A stretch of DNA of 64,000 nucleotides from Aerococcaceae bacterium DSM 111176 (GTDB lineage Bacteria; Bacillota; Bacilli; Lactobacillales; Aerococcaceae), in contig JACBXN010000023.1 in NCBI GenBank assembly GCA_015863215.1, forward strand, positions 62,001-126,000. Reading direction: 5' to 3'. Under the pieces are notes generated by a model that saw only the letters and a program-made list of their open reading frames with translations, was not told the origin of the DNA and ran no database searches. The position numbers and the translations under genes were made by a program. Shown one piece after another: positions 18,682-27,310 of the stretch. Every line of letters begins with the position of its first letter. Positions within the stretch are counted from its first letter, which is position 1.

Positions 18682-19662
18682 ATGGCTGTAACCATCAAAG
18701 ATGTTGCAAAGAGAGCTAATGTTGCCCCATCAACTGTTTCAAGAGTTATTTCAGATAATCCAGCTATCAGTGATGCTACAAAAGAAAAAGTAAGACAAGT
18801 TATGAATGAAATGAATTATCGTCCAAATGTTAATGCACGAAATTTAGTAAGTCAAAAAGCGAACGCTATCGGAATTGTTATTCCTTCAGAAAATGAAGAC
18901 TTCTATGAAAATCCGTTCTTTCTAACTGCTTTACGTGGAATTAATGATGTTGCTGTTGAGGGAGGTTACTCGATTCTATTATCTATCGGGGACGGTATTG
19001 AAGAACGATTCAAACATGTTCAACAATTAGTCTTTGAAAAGAGAGTAGATGGTCTAATTTTTCTATATGCCAATGATGAAGATCCAATTTTGAAATTTGC
19101 TTTGAAAGAAAATGTGCCATTTACAATTATTGGATCAATTGATCGCCCAGATATTCACTTTGTTGATAACAATAACTATCAAGCTGGTAAAATTGTAGCG
19201 AATCAACTTACTGAAATGGGCTATAAGAAATTCCATATTTTAGGTGGAAATACTGAATTTCGCCATATTACCGACCGTGAAAGAGGGATTCGTGACCATA
19301 TAGCAAGTGACATTGTCCTAACGGTAGATAATGACATTGGATTTACTATGGAAGATGGCTATAATACTTATGAAAAGATTGCTGATTTGGATAAAGATAC
19401 GGCATTAATCGTGACGGATGAAACGATCGCAGACGGTTTAATTTTGGCTTCTTGCCGCATTTCAAATACATTTCCGATTATTACTTATCGAACTACTGGT
19501 CAACATGCCTTCTCATTTATTGATGACAATAGTTATGTCGACTTAAATACAGTTGAATTAGGCGTGCAGGCAATGCAAAACTTAGAAAAGCAACTCCTAA
19601 ATAACGAGATAGTACCTGAACAGAAATTTGTTGATGTTAGTTGGGTGGAAGTTTCAAGTTAA
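18682..19662 (+). CDS. LacI-family transcriptional regulator, MalR-like
   Basis: A 326-residue repressor. An N-terminal helix-turn-helix TIKDVAKRANVAPSTVSRVI (residues about 4-23) and hinge helix NARNLVSQ are followed by a periplasmic-binding-type sugar domain (IGIVIPSENEDFYENPFF...). Its position divergent from glgP and near pullulanase and the glg genes suggests control of maltodextrin or glycogen metabolism, as for MalR of streptococci. Effector and targets are inferred. A good AAAGGAGGG site precedes the ATG and a terminator follows. Confidence 0.85.
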   Translation: MAVTIKDVAKRANVAPSTVSRVISDNPAISDATKEKVRQVMNEMNYRPNVNARNLVSQKANAIGIVIPSENEDFYENPFFLTALRGINDVAVEGGYSILLSIGDGIEERFKHVQQLVFEKRVDGLIFLYANDEDPILKFALKENVPFTIIGSIDRPDIHFVDNNNYQAGKIVANQLTEMGYKKFHILGGNTEFRHITDRERGIRDHIASDIVLTVDNDIGFTMEDGYNTYEKIADLDKDTALIVTDETIADGLILASCRISNTFPIITYRTTGQHAFSFIDDNSYVDLNTVELGVQAMQNLEKQLLNNEIVPEQKFVDVSWVEVSS

Positions 19663-19681
19663 TAAATCAAAATACTTCAAA

Positions 19682-19712
19682 GAACGAGCGACGTCATGTT
19701 GCTCGTTTTATT
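19682..19712 (+). terminator. Terminator of the LacI-family regulator gene
   Basis: AACGAGC at 19683-19689 pairs with GCTCGTT at 19701-19707 and a T-rich tail follows. Confidence 0.8.
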
Positions 19713-19778
19713 TATAACTACTTTTATCCAAAAATAATTAAAAAATTAATAAAAATGAGAAAAAGATGATAGAATCTA

Positions 19779-19806
19779 TTGACTTTTTAATCTTAACTGT
19801 TAAGAT
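19779..19806 (+). promoter_or_regulatory. Promoter of the leucine operon with embedded palindrome
   Basis: TTGACT at 19779-19784 and TAAGAT at 19801-19806, 16 bp apart, form a promoter for the leader transcript. The perfect palindrome ATCTTAACTGTTAAGAT (19790-19806) fills the spacer and covers the -10, so a dimeric repressor binding there would occlude RNA polymerase. The regulator is unknown. Confidence 0.6.
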
Positions 19807-19837
19807 AAATTCATGAAAAACATTAAGGAGTGGCGAA

Positions 19838-19903
19838 ATGGGCTATAATACCAAATTAAACTTATTATTAAGCAACGCATTATTATTATTAGAAATCAAA
19901 TAG
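19838..19903 (+). CDS. Leucine-rich leader peptide of the leu operon
   Basis: A 21-codon open frame, MGYNTKLNLLLSNALLLLEIK, behind AAGGAG at 19825-19830. Eight of 21 residues are Leu, all TTA, grouped as one, three and four. Such peptides sense charged tRNA-Leu: ribosome stalling at the Leu run selects the antiterminated RNA fold. A comparable leader precedes the leu genes of Lactococcus lactis. It is followed at once by the attenuator. Confidence 0.88.
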   Translation: MGYNTKLNLLLSNALLLLEIK

Positions 19904-20027
19904 ATCTCTAACAATGCGTTATTTTAGGCGCTTAGAGATTGAATTGAAAACTCTAAGCAGCCAAATAATAAGTGAATGTGTTTCGTCACTATTAACGGCT
20001 TGCTCAAGATGAGGCAAGCCGTTTTTT
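19904..20027 (+). promoter_or_regulatory. Leu operon attenuator
   Basis: Mutually exclusive pairings are visible. C (ATCTCTAA, 19904-19911) can pair with D (TTAGAGAT, 19932-19939). D (GCTTAGAG, 19930-19937) can pair with E (CTCTAAGC, 19951-19958). E (AGCAGCC, 19956-19962) can pair with the left arm of the terminator (GGCTTGCT, 19997-20004) with one bulge. A ribosome that finishes the leader peptide would cover C, allow D:E and release the terminator. A stalled one would leave C:D and E:terminator pairing, so transcription goes on. A further AACGCATT/AATGCGTT pair (19874/19913) lies upstream. The folding model is inference. Confidence 0.75.
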
Positions 20028-20028
20028 C
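19994..20028 (+). terminator. Attenuator terminator of the leu operon
   Basis: AACGGCTTGC at 19994-20003 pairs with GCAAGCCGTT at 20014-20023 and six T follow, upstream of the first structural gene. Confidence 0.88.
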
Positions 20029-20057
20029 ATGTTAATAAATTAAAGGAGCGATAAATA

Positions 20058-20846
20058 ATGGCAAATATTCAAGATAAGATGGTTAAATGGGATGGCGAGT
20101 TACAACAACAAGGTTATGACATCTTAAAAGGTGATGGAGGAGCTATTGTTACTCCCACTAAGGTAGGTTACATTATCCAAACGTCTGATATGGCTGGATT
20201 AGAACGAAAATTTAAAGCGAAAAGTCGTAAACGTAACAAACCTGGAGTTGTATTAGTTGGTTCTTTAGAACAATTATTTGAATTAGCGGATATGACACCT
20301 GACATGCAAGAATTATATAAACGTTGCTGGGAAGAAGATGCGCTTTTAGGGTGTATTTTACCTTGGAAAGAAGAGGGGAAAAAATACATTCCTAACGATG
20401 GTTCAGAGGAGTTAATGACAGATGTACGCGGGACAAGCTGTTTTGTTATTAAATTTGGTGTGCCAGGTGAACAGATTGCTAACCAACTATGGGAAGAAGA
20501 GAAAAAATTAGTATTTGCTTCTTCAGCTAACCCATCAGGTAAAGGGAATCGTGGTTTAGTATCTGGGATTGGTGAAGCAATCGAAGAGGAAGTTGATTTA
20601 ATTATCGATGGTGATGAGTATGTAGCATCCATCCAACCAGATAAGACAGTTGAAACTAGATATGAACAAGGGGTCATGGTTTCTTTTGTTGATAAAGATG
20701 GAAAATTAGTGGAAGACCAAGGTACAAGGCGTTCAGTTCATCCATGTCCAGTTTTAATCCGTAAAGGTCTAGACAATGAATTTATCATGGCCCAACTTGC
20801 TGATTTGTATAATACATGGGATTACCGCCACGGTGAATATTACTAA
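20058..20846 (+). CDS. YrdC-fold protein in the leucine operon
   Basis: A 262-residue Sua5/YciO/YrdC-family protein. The nucleotide and carbamoyl-binding fold is shown by IVTPTKVGYII near the N-terminus, KAKSRKRNKPGVVLVG, and FASSANPSGKGN. True YrdC/Sua5 makes threonylcarbamoyl-AMP for tRNA t6A, but this member is divergent and has a C-terminal region HPCPVLIRKGLDNEF not seen in YrdC as I know it. It lies between the attenuator and leuA (33-bp gap to leuA), so it should be induced on leucine starvation. Role unknown; a tRNA-related or carbamoyl-transfer function is a guess. Confidence 0.75.
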   Translation: MANIQDKMVKWDGELQQQGYDILKGDGGAIVTPTKVGYIIQTSDMAGLERKFKAKSRKRNKPGVVLVGSLEQLFELADMTPDMQELYKRCWEEDALLGCILPWKEEGKKYIPNDGSEELMTDVRGTSCFVIKFGVPGEQIANQLWEEEKKLVFASSANPSGKGNRGLVSGIGEAIEEEVDLIIDGDEYVASIQPDKTVETRYEQGVMVSFVDKDGKLVEDQGTRRSVHPCPVLIRKGLDNEFIMAQLADLYNTWDYRHGEYY

Positions 20847-20879
20847 AATCGAGTCATAACATATAAGGAGGACTATGGG

Positions 20880-22382
20880 ATGCAAAAGGTACAATTTTTT
20901 GACACAACACTACGTGATGGCGAACAAACTCCAGGAGTAAACTTTAATACACAAGAGAAGGTTCAAATTGCCTTGCAATTAGAAAATTGGGGTATTGATG
21001 TTATTGAGGCCGGTTTCCCTATTTCAAGCCAAGGTGACTTTGAAGCAGTTCAAGCCATCGCAAGGGCATGTAAGACTGCGCAAATTGGTGGTTTAGCACG
21101 CTGTAACAAAAAGGATATTGACCGTGCTTATGAAGCATTAAAAGATGCAGCTCATAGTCAAATCCATGTATTTATCGCGACAAGTCCAATTCATCGTGAA
21201 CATAAATTAAATATGACAAAAGAAGAAATACTTGCTTCAGTTAAGGAACATGTCAGCTATGCTCGTACTTTATTCGAAAATGTTCAGTTTTCACCTGAAG
21301 ATGCGACGCGTACAGAATGGGAATTTCTAGTAGAAGTTATCCAATTAGCGATTGAATCAGGGGCAACAGTCATTAATATTCCAGATACAGTAGGCTATAC
21401 GAATCCAACAGAATATGCCAATCTCTTTAAGTATTTACGTGAACATGTGGCTAGTTTTGATCAAGCTATTTTCTCAAGTCATTGTCATGATGATTTAGGA
21501 ATGGCCGTTGCGAACACGATGGCTGCCTTTGAAAATGGTGCTCGTCGTGTTGAAGGGACAGTCAATGGAATTGGTGAACGTGCAGGGAATACAGCGCTCG
21601 AGGAGGTAGCTGTAGCTCTTCATATTCGCCAAGACGCTTATGGGTTTGATTCAAATATCAAATTGAGTGAAACAAAACGTACTTCAGATTTAGTTTCAAG
21701 GCTTGCAGGAATGCCGGTGCCTCGTAATAAAGCGATTATCGGAGCGAATGCTTACGCACATGAATCTGGTATTCACCAAGATGGCGTATTAAAGAACCCA
21801 GAAACTTATGAGATTATTACACCGCAATTAGTCGGTGTTGAGAAAAATGCTTTACCATTAGGTAAATTATCTGGTCGCCATGCCTTTATAGACAGAATGG
21901 AGTCATTAAACTATGACATGTCTGATAAAGAAGCAGTGAATGGCTTATTTGTTAAATTTAAAGATTTAGCTGACCGTAAGAAATCAATTACGAATGCTGA
22001 CTTGCACGCAATTTATGCAGGTAAACATATTGAAGATACAGGACGATATGAACTGGTTCAATTAACTGTACAAATCATTAATGATAAAATGTCAGCAGCG
22101 ACAGTGGCAGTTCATGACCGGGAAGATGATAATAAATTAAAACATGCCACAGCCACTGGATCTGGTATGGTTGATGCCGTTTATTCAGCGATTAATGAGA
22201 TAAGTGGTAAGGCTGTTCGCCTGCAACAATATGAAATTGATGCCGTTACTGAGGGTATTGACGCTCAAGCTCAAGTTCACGTTACAGTTCTAGGTTCTGA
22301 TGGATTCATACATAATGGTACAGGGATTGACCATGATGTGGTTCGTGCCTCTGCCAAAGCCTATTTACAAGCGTTAGATTAG
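20880..22382 (+). CDS. leuA: 2-isopropylmalate synthase
   Basis: A 500-residue enzyme for the first committed step of leucine synthesis (2-oxoisovalerate plus acetyl-CoA). Signature [12 protein letters not shown] at the N-terminus and [14 protein letters not shown] with NGIGERAGN in the barrel supply the metal ligands. The C-terminal LeuA dimer domain (about 385-500, [10 protein letters not shown]) is the leucine feedback site. The ATG at 20880 follows AAGGAGGA with 7-base spacing; the ATG at 20875 is out of frame. Confidence 0.94.
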   Translation: MQKVQFFDTTLRDGEQTPGVNFNTQEKVQIALQLENWGIDVIEAGFPISSQGDFEAVQAIARACKTAQIGGLARCNKKDIDRAYEALKDAAHSQIHVFIATSPIHREHKLNMTKEEILASVKEHVSYARTLFENVQFSPEDATRTEWEFLVEVIQLAIESGATVINIPDTVGYTNPTEYANLFKYLREHVASFDQAIFSSHCHDDLGMAVANTMAAFENGARRVEGTVNGIGERAGNTALEEVAVALHIRQDAYGFDSNIKLSETKRTSDLVSRLAGMPVPRNKAIIGANAYAHESGIHQDGVLKNPETYEIITPQLVGVEKNALPLGKLSGRHAFIDRMESLNYDMSDKEAVNGLFVKFKDLADRKKSITNADLHAIYAGKHIEDTGRYELVQLTVQIINDKMSAATVAVHDREDDNKLKHATATGSGMVDAVYSAINEISGKAVRLQQYEIDAVTEGIDAQAQVHVTVLGSDGFIHNGTGIDHDVVRASAKAYLQALD

Positions 22383-22392
22383 GAGAAATAGT

Positions 22393-23433
22393 ATGAAGAA
22401 AATCATAACATTACCCGGTGATGGTATCGGACCAGAAATTATGGACGCAGCTTTGAGTGTACTTGATGTAGCAAGCGAAGGTCAATTCGAGTATGAAATA
22501 GCAGAACATGCCATAGGTGGTCACGGAATCGATTCACAAGGCCACCCATTTCCCGAAGCAACTCGCGAAGCATGTTTAACAGCGGATGCCATTTTACTTG
22601 GTGCCATTGGAGGTCCTAAATGGGAGCAGTCAGAAGTTACACCAGAGATGGGATTACTTCAAATGCGAAAAGTATTAGGTCTATTCTCAAATCTACGACC
22701 GATTCAATTGAATGAAACCTTAATCGATCGTTCTCCATTAAAACCTGAAATAGTATCCGGAACGGATATGATGATCGTTCGTGAATTAACAGGTGGATTA
22801 TATTTTGGAGAACCGAAGTGGGAAAAAGAAGATGAAGCGTTAGATACGACGCAATATTCGAGGTCAGAAATTGAACGCATCATTCATTTAGCTTTTAAAC
22901 AAGCACAAAATCGCAGAAATCATTTAACATCTGTTGATAAAGCCAATGTCTTATCTACAAGTCGCTTATGGCGCCGAATTGTGAATGAAATTGCACCACA
23001 ATATCCAGATGTTCATGTAGATCATTTATATATCGATGCGGCTTCAATGAAATTAGTCACTCATCCGAAGGATTTTGATGTGGTTGTAACTGCTAATTTA
23101 TTTGGTGATATATTATCAGATGAAGCTTCAGTTATCACTGGTTCTTTAGGTATGATGCCATCTGCTTCAATGAACGAGCAGGGGTTAGGTTTATATGAAC
23201 CAATTCATGGATCTGCACCAGATATTGCAGGGAAAAATTTAGCCAATCCAATGTCAATGATTTATTCAATCACGATGATGCTGCGTACGAGCTTTGAGGA
23301 ATTTGAATTGGCAGATAAAATTGAAGCTGCATGTGAAGCAGTGATGGCAAGAAATATCATGACGAAAGACATGGGTGGTACCGAAACAACTGAATCATTC
23401 ACCCAAGCTGTAATTACAGAACTTAGAAAGTAG
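22393..23433 (+). CDS. leuB: 3-isopropylmalate dehydrogenase
   Basis: A 346-residue NAD-dependent decarboxylating dehydrogenase. PGDGIGPEIM at the N-terminus, RELTGGLYFG, and the metal/NAD segment NLFGDILSDEAS and EPIHGSAPDIAGKNLANP are intact. It begins 10 bp after leuA with an AGGAGA site. It is followed within 10 bp by the LeuD-like paralogue. Confidence 0.94.
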   Translation: MKKIITLPGDGIGPEIMDAALSVLDVASEGQFEYEIAEHAIGGHGIDSQGHPFPEATREACLTADAILLGAIGGPKWEQSEVTPEMGLLQMRKVLGLFSNLRPIQLNETLIDRSPLKPEIVSGTDMMIVRELTGGLYFGEPKWEKEDEALDTTQYSRSEIERIIHLAFKQAQNRRNHLTSVDKANVLSTSRLWRRIVNEIAPQYPDVHVDHLYIDAASMKLVTHPKDFDVVVTANLFGDILSDEASVITGSLGMMPSASMNEQGLGLYEPIHGSAPDIAGKNLANPMSMIYSITMMLRTSFEEFELADKIEAACEAVMARNIMTKDMGGTETTESFTQAVITELRK

Positions 23434-23440
23434 GCACATA

Positions 23441-24046
23441 TTGAAGACGATAAACCAATTAACAGGACGCATTGTTGATTTTTCAGATTATCCATGGCAT
23501 CTTAAAGATATTTTACCATCGGCATTTGAAAAGCAATTAAGTACGAGCGGTTATAGTGAGTTTCTCTTTTTTAGGGAGAAATTTGCACCAGGCTTACCTC
23601 GTCGTGTGAACCCAGATTTTGTTTTGGATAAATATTTGACTGATGACAAAATTTTATTGGTACAACCGTCGTTTGGTCACTGGGACCCAGAATTAGACCT
23701 CGAACCGCTCGCTTCGATTTTAGGCTTAATTGATTATAATATTCGTGTTATAATATCTACAGATATTCTAATTCAAGATTACTACCAAGTTGCCTTGCAG
23801 AAAGGCCTATTATTAGTCACAGTTACAGAAAATGATTTTAAAACATTACAAGTTAATGCAGAAAATAACATTGAAATCGATTTACCAAATGAGTTAATAA
23901 GGTTAGAAGATCAGACAATCACATTTGAGGTTGATCCTGGAGCGAAGGATTTTCTAAGTCAAGGTCAAGATTTAATAGATTATACAATGCAATATAAAGA
24001 GGCATTAAAAAGATACGAAGCGAATTACCGAACGTTTGATGATTAA
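23441..24046 (+). CDS. Degenerate LeuD-like protein (isopropylmalate isomerase small-subunit paralogue)
   Basis: A 201-residue protein with the fold pattern of LeuD along its length: ILPSAFEKQLSTSGYSEFLFF matches the LeuD ..[19 protein letters not shown] region, IRVIISTDILIQDYYQVALQKGLLLVTV matches [25 protein letters not shown], and LIDYTMQYKEALKRYE matches the C-terminus. The active-site motifs are gone. NINTD is replaced by PWHLKD, and GGSSREHA by HWDPELDLEP (about residues 80-89). The genuine leuD is three genes on. It is therefore probably a non-catalytic partner or regulator, not a pseudogene, because the frame is intact. Start TTG 23441, with a weak ribosome site. Confidence 0.78.
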   Translation: MKTINQLTGRIVDFSDYPWHLKDILPSAFEKQLSTSGYSEFLFFREKFAPGLPRRVNPDFVLDKYLTDDKILLVQPSFGHWDPELDLEPLASILGLIDYNIRVIISTDILIQDYYQVALQKGLLLVTVTENDFKTLQVNAENNIEIDLPNELIRLEDQTITFEVDPGAKDFLSQGQDLIDYTMQYKEALKRYEANYRTFDD

Positions 24047-24061
24047 ATAAAGGAGGATATT

Positions 24062-25459
24062 ATGGGAAAGACACTATTTGAAAAGGTATGGGATCCACAT
24101 GTCCTAGCTGGAGAAGAAGGCGATTCTCAACTATTATATATCGACTTGCATTTAATTCACGAGGTTACCTCTCCACAAGGATTCGAAAGTCTAAGAAATG
24201 AAGGGCGTCAATTACAAGCCCCAGAAAAAACATTAGCAACAATTGACCATAACAATCCAACGAAAGATATTTTCAACTTTGCTAACCCGATTGCCTTAAA
24301 ACAAGTAGAAACTTTACAACGTAATTGTGAAGAGTTTGGTGTTGAGTTATTAGATCATGGTAGTGCAGAACAAGGGATTGTTCACATGGTTGGTCCAGAA
24401 ACTGGATCAAGTCAACCTGGTAAAACTATTGTTTGTGGGGATTCACATACGGCCACTAATGGGGCATTTGGTGCGATTTCATTTGGTATCGGTTCATCTG
24501 AAGTTGAACATGTCTTCGCCACTCAAGCTTTATGGCAGAAGAAACCAAAATTAATGCGCATTAATGTCATTGGTGAACTGCAATCAGGTGTTTATGCCAA
24601 AGATATTATTTTACATTTAATCCATAAATTCGGTACAGACTATGCGACAGGTTATGCTATTGAATTTGCAGGTGAAGCCATTGAAAATTTATCAATGGAA
24701 GGGCGTATGACTTTATGTAATATGGCTGTGGAGTTTGGTGCTAAATTTGGTTTAGTTGCACCGGATCAGAAAACATTCGATTACGTTGAAGGAAGACGTA
24801 AAGCACCGAAAGACTTCGATGCGGCCGTTGAGTACTGGAAAACGTTATATACAGATGATGATGCGACATTTGATGACGAATTAGTTTTAGATGTCTCAGA
24901 TTTAGCGCCTTATGTTACATGGGGGACAACGCCATCGATGGGACTACCATATAATGAAGCATTCCCTGAAATTTCTGACCACAATGACGAACGTGCATAT
25001 GAATATATGGAATTAGAACCAGGAATGTCATTTAATGAAATACCATTAGAGTTTGTCTTTATTGGTTCATGTACGAATGCTCGACTAGAAGACTTAATGG
25101 CTGGTGCGAAATACATTAAAGGCCGAAAGGTAGCAGACCATATTAATGCAATTGTTGTTCCAGGTTCTCGTCCCGTTAAAACACAAGCAGAGGAAATGGG
25201 ACTCGCTCAGATGTATATTGATGCTGGTTTTGAATGGCGTGATCCAGGTTGTTCAGCTTGTATCTCAATGAATGGGGACCAAGTACCACCTAGAAAGCAT
25301 GCCGCTTCAACAACAAATCGTAACTTCGAAGGCCGTCAAGGACCTGAATCACGTACTCATATTTGTAGTCCAGCGATGGCTGTATTAGCTGCGGTAAAAG
25401 GGCATTTTTATGATACGCGTTTAGACGATCAGGAGGTTCAATACCATGGAGCCATTTAA
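24062..25459 (+). CDS. leuC: 3-isopropylmalate dehydratase large subunit
   Basis: A 465-residue aconitase-family subunit that binds a [4Fe-4S] cluster and isomerises 2- to 3-isopropylmalate. [25 protein letters not shown] and [11 protein letters not shown] supply the three cluster cysteines. The start is ATG 24062 with AAGGAGG. leuD overlaps its 3' end by 14 bp, fitting the obligatory LeuCD complex. Confidence 0.95.
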   Translation: MGKTLFEKVWDPHVLAGEEGDSQLLYIDLHLIHEVTSPQGFESLRNEGRQLQAPEKTLATIDHNNPTKDIFNFANPIALKQVETLQRNCEEFGVELLDHGSAEQGIVHMVGPETGSSQPGKTIVCGDSHTATNGAFGAISFGIGSSEVEHVFATQALWQKKPKLMRINVIGELQSGVYAKDIILHLIHKFGTDYATGYAIEFAGEAIENLSMEGRMTLCNMAVEFGAKFGLVAPDQKTFDYVEGRRKAPKDFDAAVEYWKTLYTDDDATFDDELVLDVSDLAPYVTWGTTPSMGLPYNEAFPEISDHNDERAYEYMELEPGMSFNEIPLEFVFIGSCTNARLEDLMAGAKYIKGRKVADHINAIVVPGSRPVKTQAEEMGLAQMYIDAGFEWRDPGCSACISMNGDQVPPRKHAASTTNRNFEGRQGPESRTHICSPAMAVLAAVKGHFYDTRLDDQEVQYHGAI

Positions 25460-26054
25460 AATTCATAAAGGAACGACGGTTTCTTTAAAAGACGATAATA
25501 TTAATACAGACCAATTAATGCCAAGTCGTTATTTAAGTCATATTACAAAGTCTGGTTTTGGTGAGTTTTTATTTGCGAACTGGCGTTATATGATTAGCGA
25601 AGAGCACCCAGAGTCACGGGAACCGAATATGACATTTCCGTTGAATTTTCCTGAACATAAAGATGCGACTATTTTAGTAACAGGAGAAAACTTCGCAGGT
25701 GGATCTTCACGTGAGCATGCGGTATGGGGGCTAACAGATTATGGTTTTAAAGTCGTTATTGCTGGTTCTTTTTCGGATATTTTCTATATGAATAGTTTGA
25801 AAAATGGCTTATTAGCATTGACTTTACCATTAGAGGACCGTTTGGAATTATATGAATTACCGGCTGATGTGGAAATTTCTGTGGATTTGGAGAAACAAAT
25901 TATATTCACCCCAAATAAAGAATACCCATTCAAAATTGATGATGAATGGCGTCATAAATTACTAAACGGTATTGATGACATCACAGAGACTCTTGAATTC
26001 CATCAACAGATTGAAGACTATGAAGATAAATGGGAACCATTTTACGCATATTAA
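25446..26054 (+). CDS. leuD: 3-isopropylmalate dehydratase small subunit (catalytic form)
   Basis: A 202-residue partner of LeuC. The diagnostic motifs are intact: [10 protein letters not shown] at 17-26 and [16 protein letters not shown] at 81-96. The ribosome site AGGAGG lies inside leuC. Its completeness contrasts with the degenerate homologue encoded upstream of leuC, so this copy should provide the enzyme activity. It is the last gene of the leu operon. Confidence 0.94.
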   Translation: MEPFKIHKGTTVSLKDDNINTDQLMPSRYLSHITKSGFGEFLFANWRYMISEEHPESREPNMTFPLNFPEHKDATILVTGENFAGGSSREHAVWGLTDYGFKVVIAGSFSDIFYMNSLKNGLLALTLPLEDRLELYELPADVEISVDLEKQIIFTPNKEYPFKIDDEWRHKLLNGIDDITETLEFHQQIEDYEDKWEPFYAY

Positions 26055-26066
26055 TTAGACACATTT

Positions 26067-26106
26067 AAAAAGACCGTCTAGCAAATTTATGCTAAACGGT
26101 CTTTTT
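26067..26106. terminator. Bidirectional terminator between leuD and the DUF368 gene
   Basis: AAAAAGACCGT and ACGGTCTTTTT flank TAGCA/TGCTA arms; A and T runs on both sides serve both convergent genes. Confidence 0.88.
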
Positions 26107-26113
26107 GAATTTT

Positions 26114-26971
26114 TTATTTATATTTTTCTTCTAAGTTGGTCATCCACCAACCAACCCAAGTTCCTAATGCAAGCATTAAAACACATAATGCATATTGCAT
26201 GAAACCAAAGCCAGCATAAGCATCACCAACAGGGATTATCATTAATGTTGATGCAATAACAATACCGAAGATGAAGTGGAAGAATGGACTATAATGACGT
26301 TCGAATACTTTTTCGAAGAATTTTGCTAGACCAAAAATTGTCAGCGCGCCTCCGATTGCGATTGGGATAATAATTGATAAGTCTAAAGTTTTAAACCCAT
26401 CAGACATTTGTTCATAAAGTCCCATATATAGAATGAAATTGGATGGACTTAATCCAGGAACTAAGATACCCAATGCGATTAAGAATCCACAAATCATCCA
26501 AGTAAAGAAATTAGCAGCGACTGAACCAGTGAAGAATGAAGCACCAAACTGTAGTAAAATGAAACCTAAAATAAAGGTAACCACAGATATGATAATGTCC
26601 TTTTGACTACGACCTTGCTCTCCAGCCTGACTCCACAAGGCAGGTAACGTACCAACAATAGCTCCGACGAAGAACCATAAAACTATCGTTTCATAATTCC
26701 CTAGGAAGAAACTAACTCCCCATGAAAACAGGACCAGACCAGCTAATCCACCTAAACCAACCGGGATAAAATAAACGACATTCTTAACGAAATCTTTCGT
26801 AATATTTGCTAAAAAACGAATAATTTGCTCATATAATCCAAATACAGCAGCTAAAGCTCCACCAGAAACACCTGGAACAATGAAACCTGAACCAATAAAA
26901 ATACCTTTAATAAATCTTAACAACCAGCTGTCATTAGAATGAGCAGCATCATTAATTTGACGATTTGACAT
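26114..26971 (-). CDS. DUF368 membrane protein, putative undecaprenyl-phosphate translocase (PopT family)
   Basis: A 285-residue protein with about eight to nine hydrophobic helices. FIVPGVSGGALAAVFGLYE near the N-terminus and LVPGLSPSNFILYMGLYE in the second half are the paired motifs of the DUF368 family, an inverted-repeat fold. Family members recycle the lipid carrier C55-P across the membrane for cell-wall synthesis. Single gene, ATG behind AGGAGG. The family call is firm; transport activity is by homology. Confidence 0.85.
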   Translation of the reverse strand: MSNRQINDAAHSNDSWLLRFIKGIFIGSGFIVPGVSGGALAAVFGLYEQIIRFLANITKDFVKNVVYFIPVGLGGLAGLVLFSWGVSFFLGNYETIVLWFFVGAIVGTLPALWSQAGEQGRSQKDIIISVVTFILGFILLQFGASFFTGSVAANFFTWMICGFLIALGILVPGLSPSNFILYMGLYEQMSDGFKTLDLSIIIPIAIGGALTIFGLAKFFEKVFERHYSPFFHFIFGIVIASTLMIIPVGDAYAGFGFMQYALCVLMLALGTWVGWWMTNLEEKYK

Positions 26972-27055
26972 GATATCCTCCTGAATGTTATTTAAGACAA
27001 TTTCACCATTTTATGATAATCTTAGATAGACAATAACCATAAAAGAGGTGATTAA

Positions 27056-27310
27056 ATGAAGTATACACTATTTTATAGTGACAAGTGCCCTGATACTCCT
27101 GCTTTTTTACAAAAATTGCAAGAGAAGAACATTGACTTCCAAGAAGTTAATATAACAGATTCGATGCCAAATTTAAAGCGATTCCTACAATTACGTGATC
27201 ATCGAGATGAATATCAGTTTGTTAGAGCTGCTGGGAACGTGGGGGTACCAACATTATTAGTTAACGACGAACGCATTATCCTCTCGTTATCAGAATTAGA
27301 GGATTTATAA
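27056..27310 (+). CDS. Glutaredoxin-like protein with CPDT motif
   Basis: An 84-residue thioredoxin-fold protein. YSDKCPDTPAF puts CPDT at the active site, so only the N-terminal cysteine of the usual CPYC is kept. A cis-proline segment VGVPTLLV follows near residue 62, as in glutaredoxins. It could act as a monothiol redox protein. It is the first gene of a tight set: its stop overlaps the next start (TAATG). Confidence 0.78.
   Translation: MKYTLFYSDKCPDTPAFLQKLQEKNIDFQEVNITDSMPNLKRFLQLRDHRDEYQFVRAAGNVGVPTLLVNDERIILSLSELEDL

Noticed and set aside
20168-20677. A 169-codon frame antisense to the YrdC-fold gene
   Set aside because: Ser/Asn-rich antisense shadow; the plus-strand product has clear family motifs.
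23441-24046. leuD pseudogene
   Set aside because: The frame is uninterrupted over the normal length and lies in a tightly spaced operon; loss of motifs without frame damage fits a divergent paralogue better.
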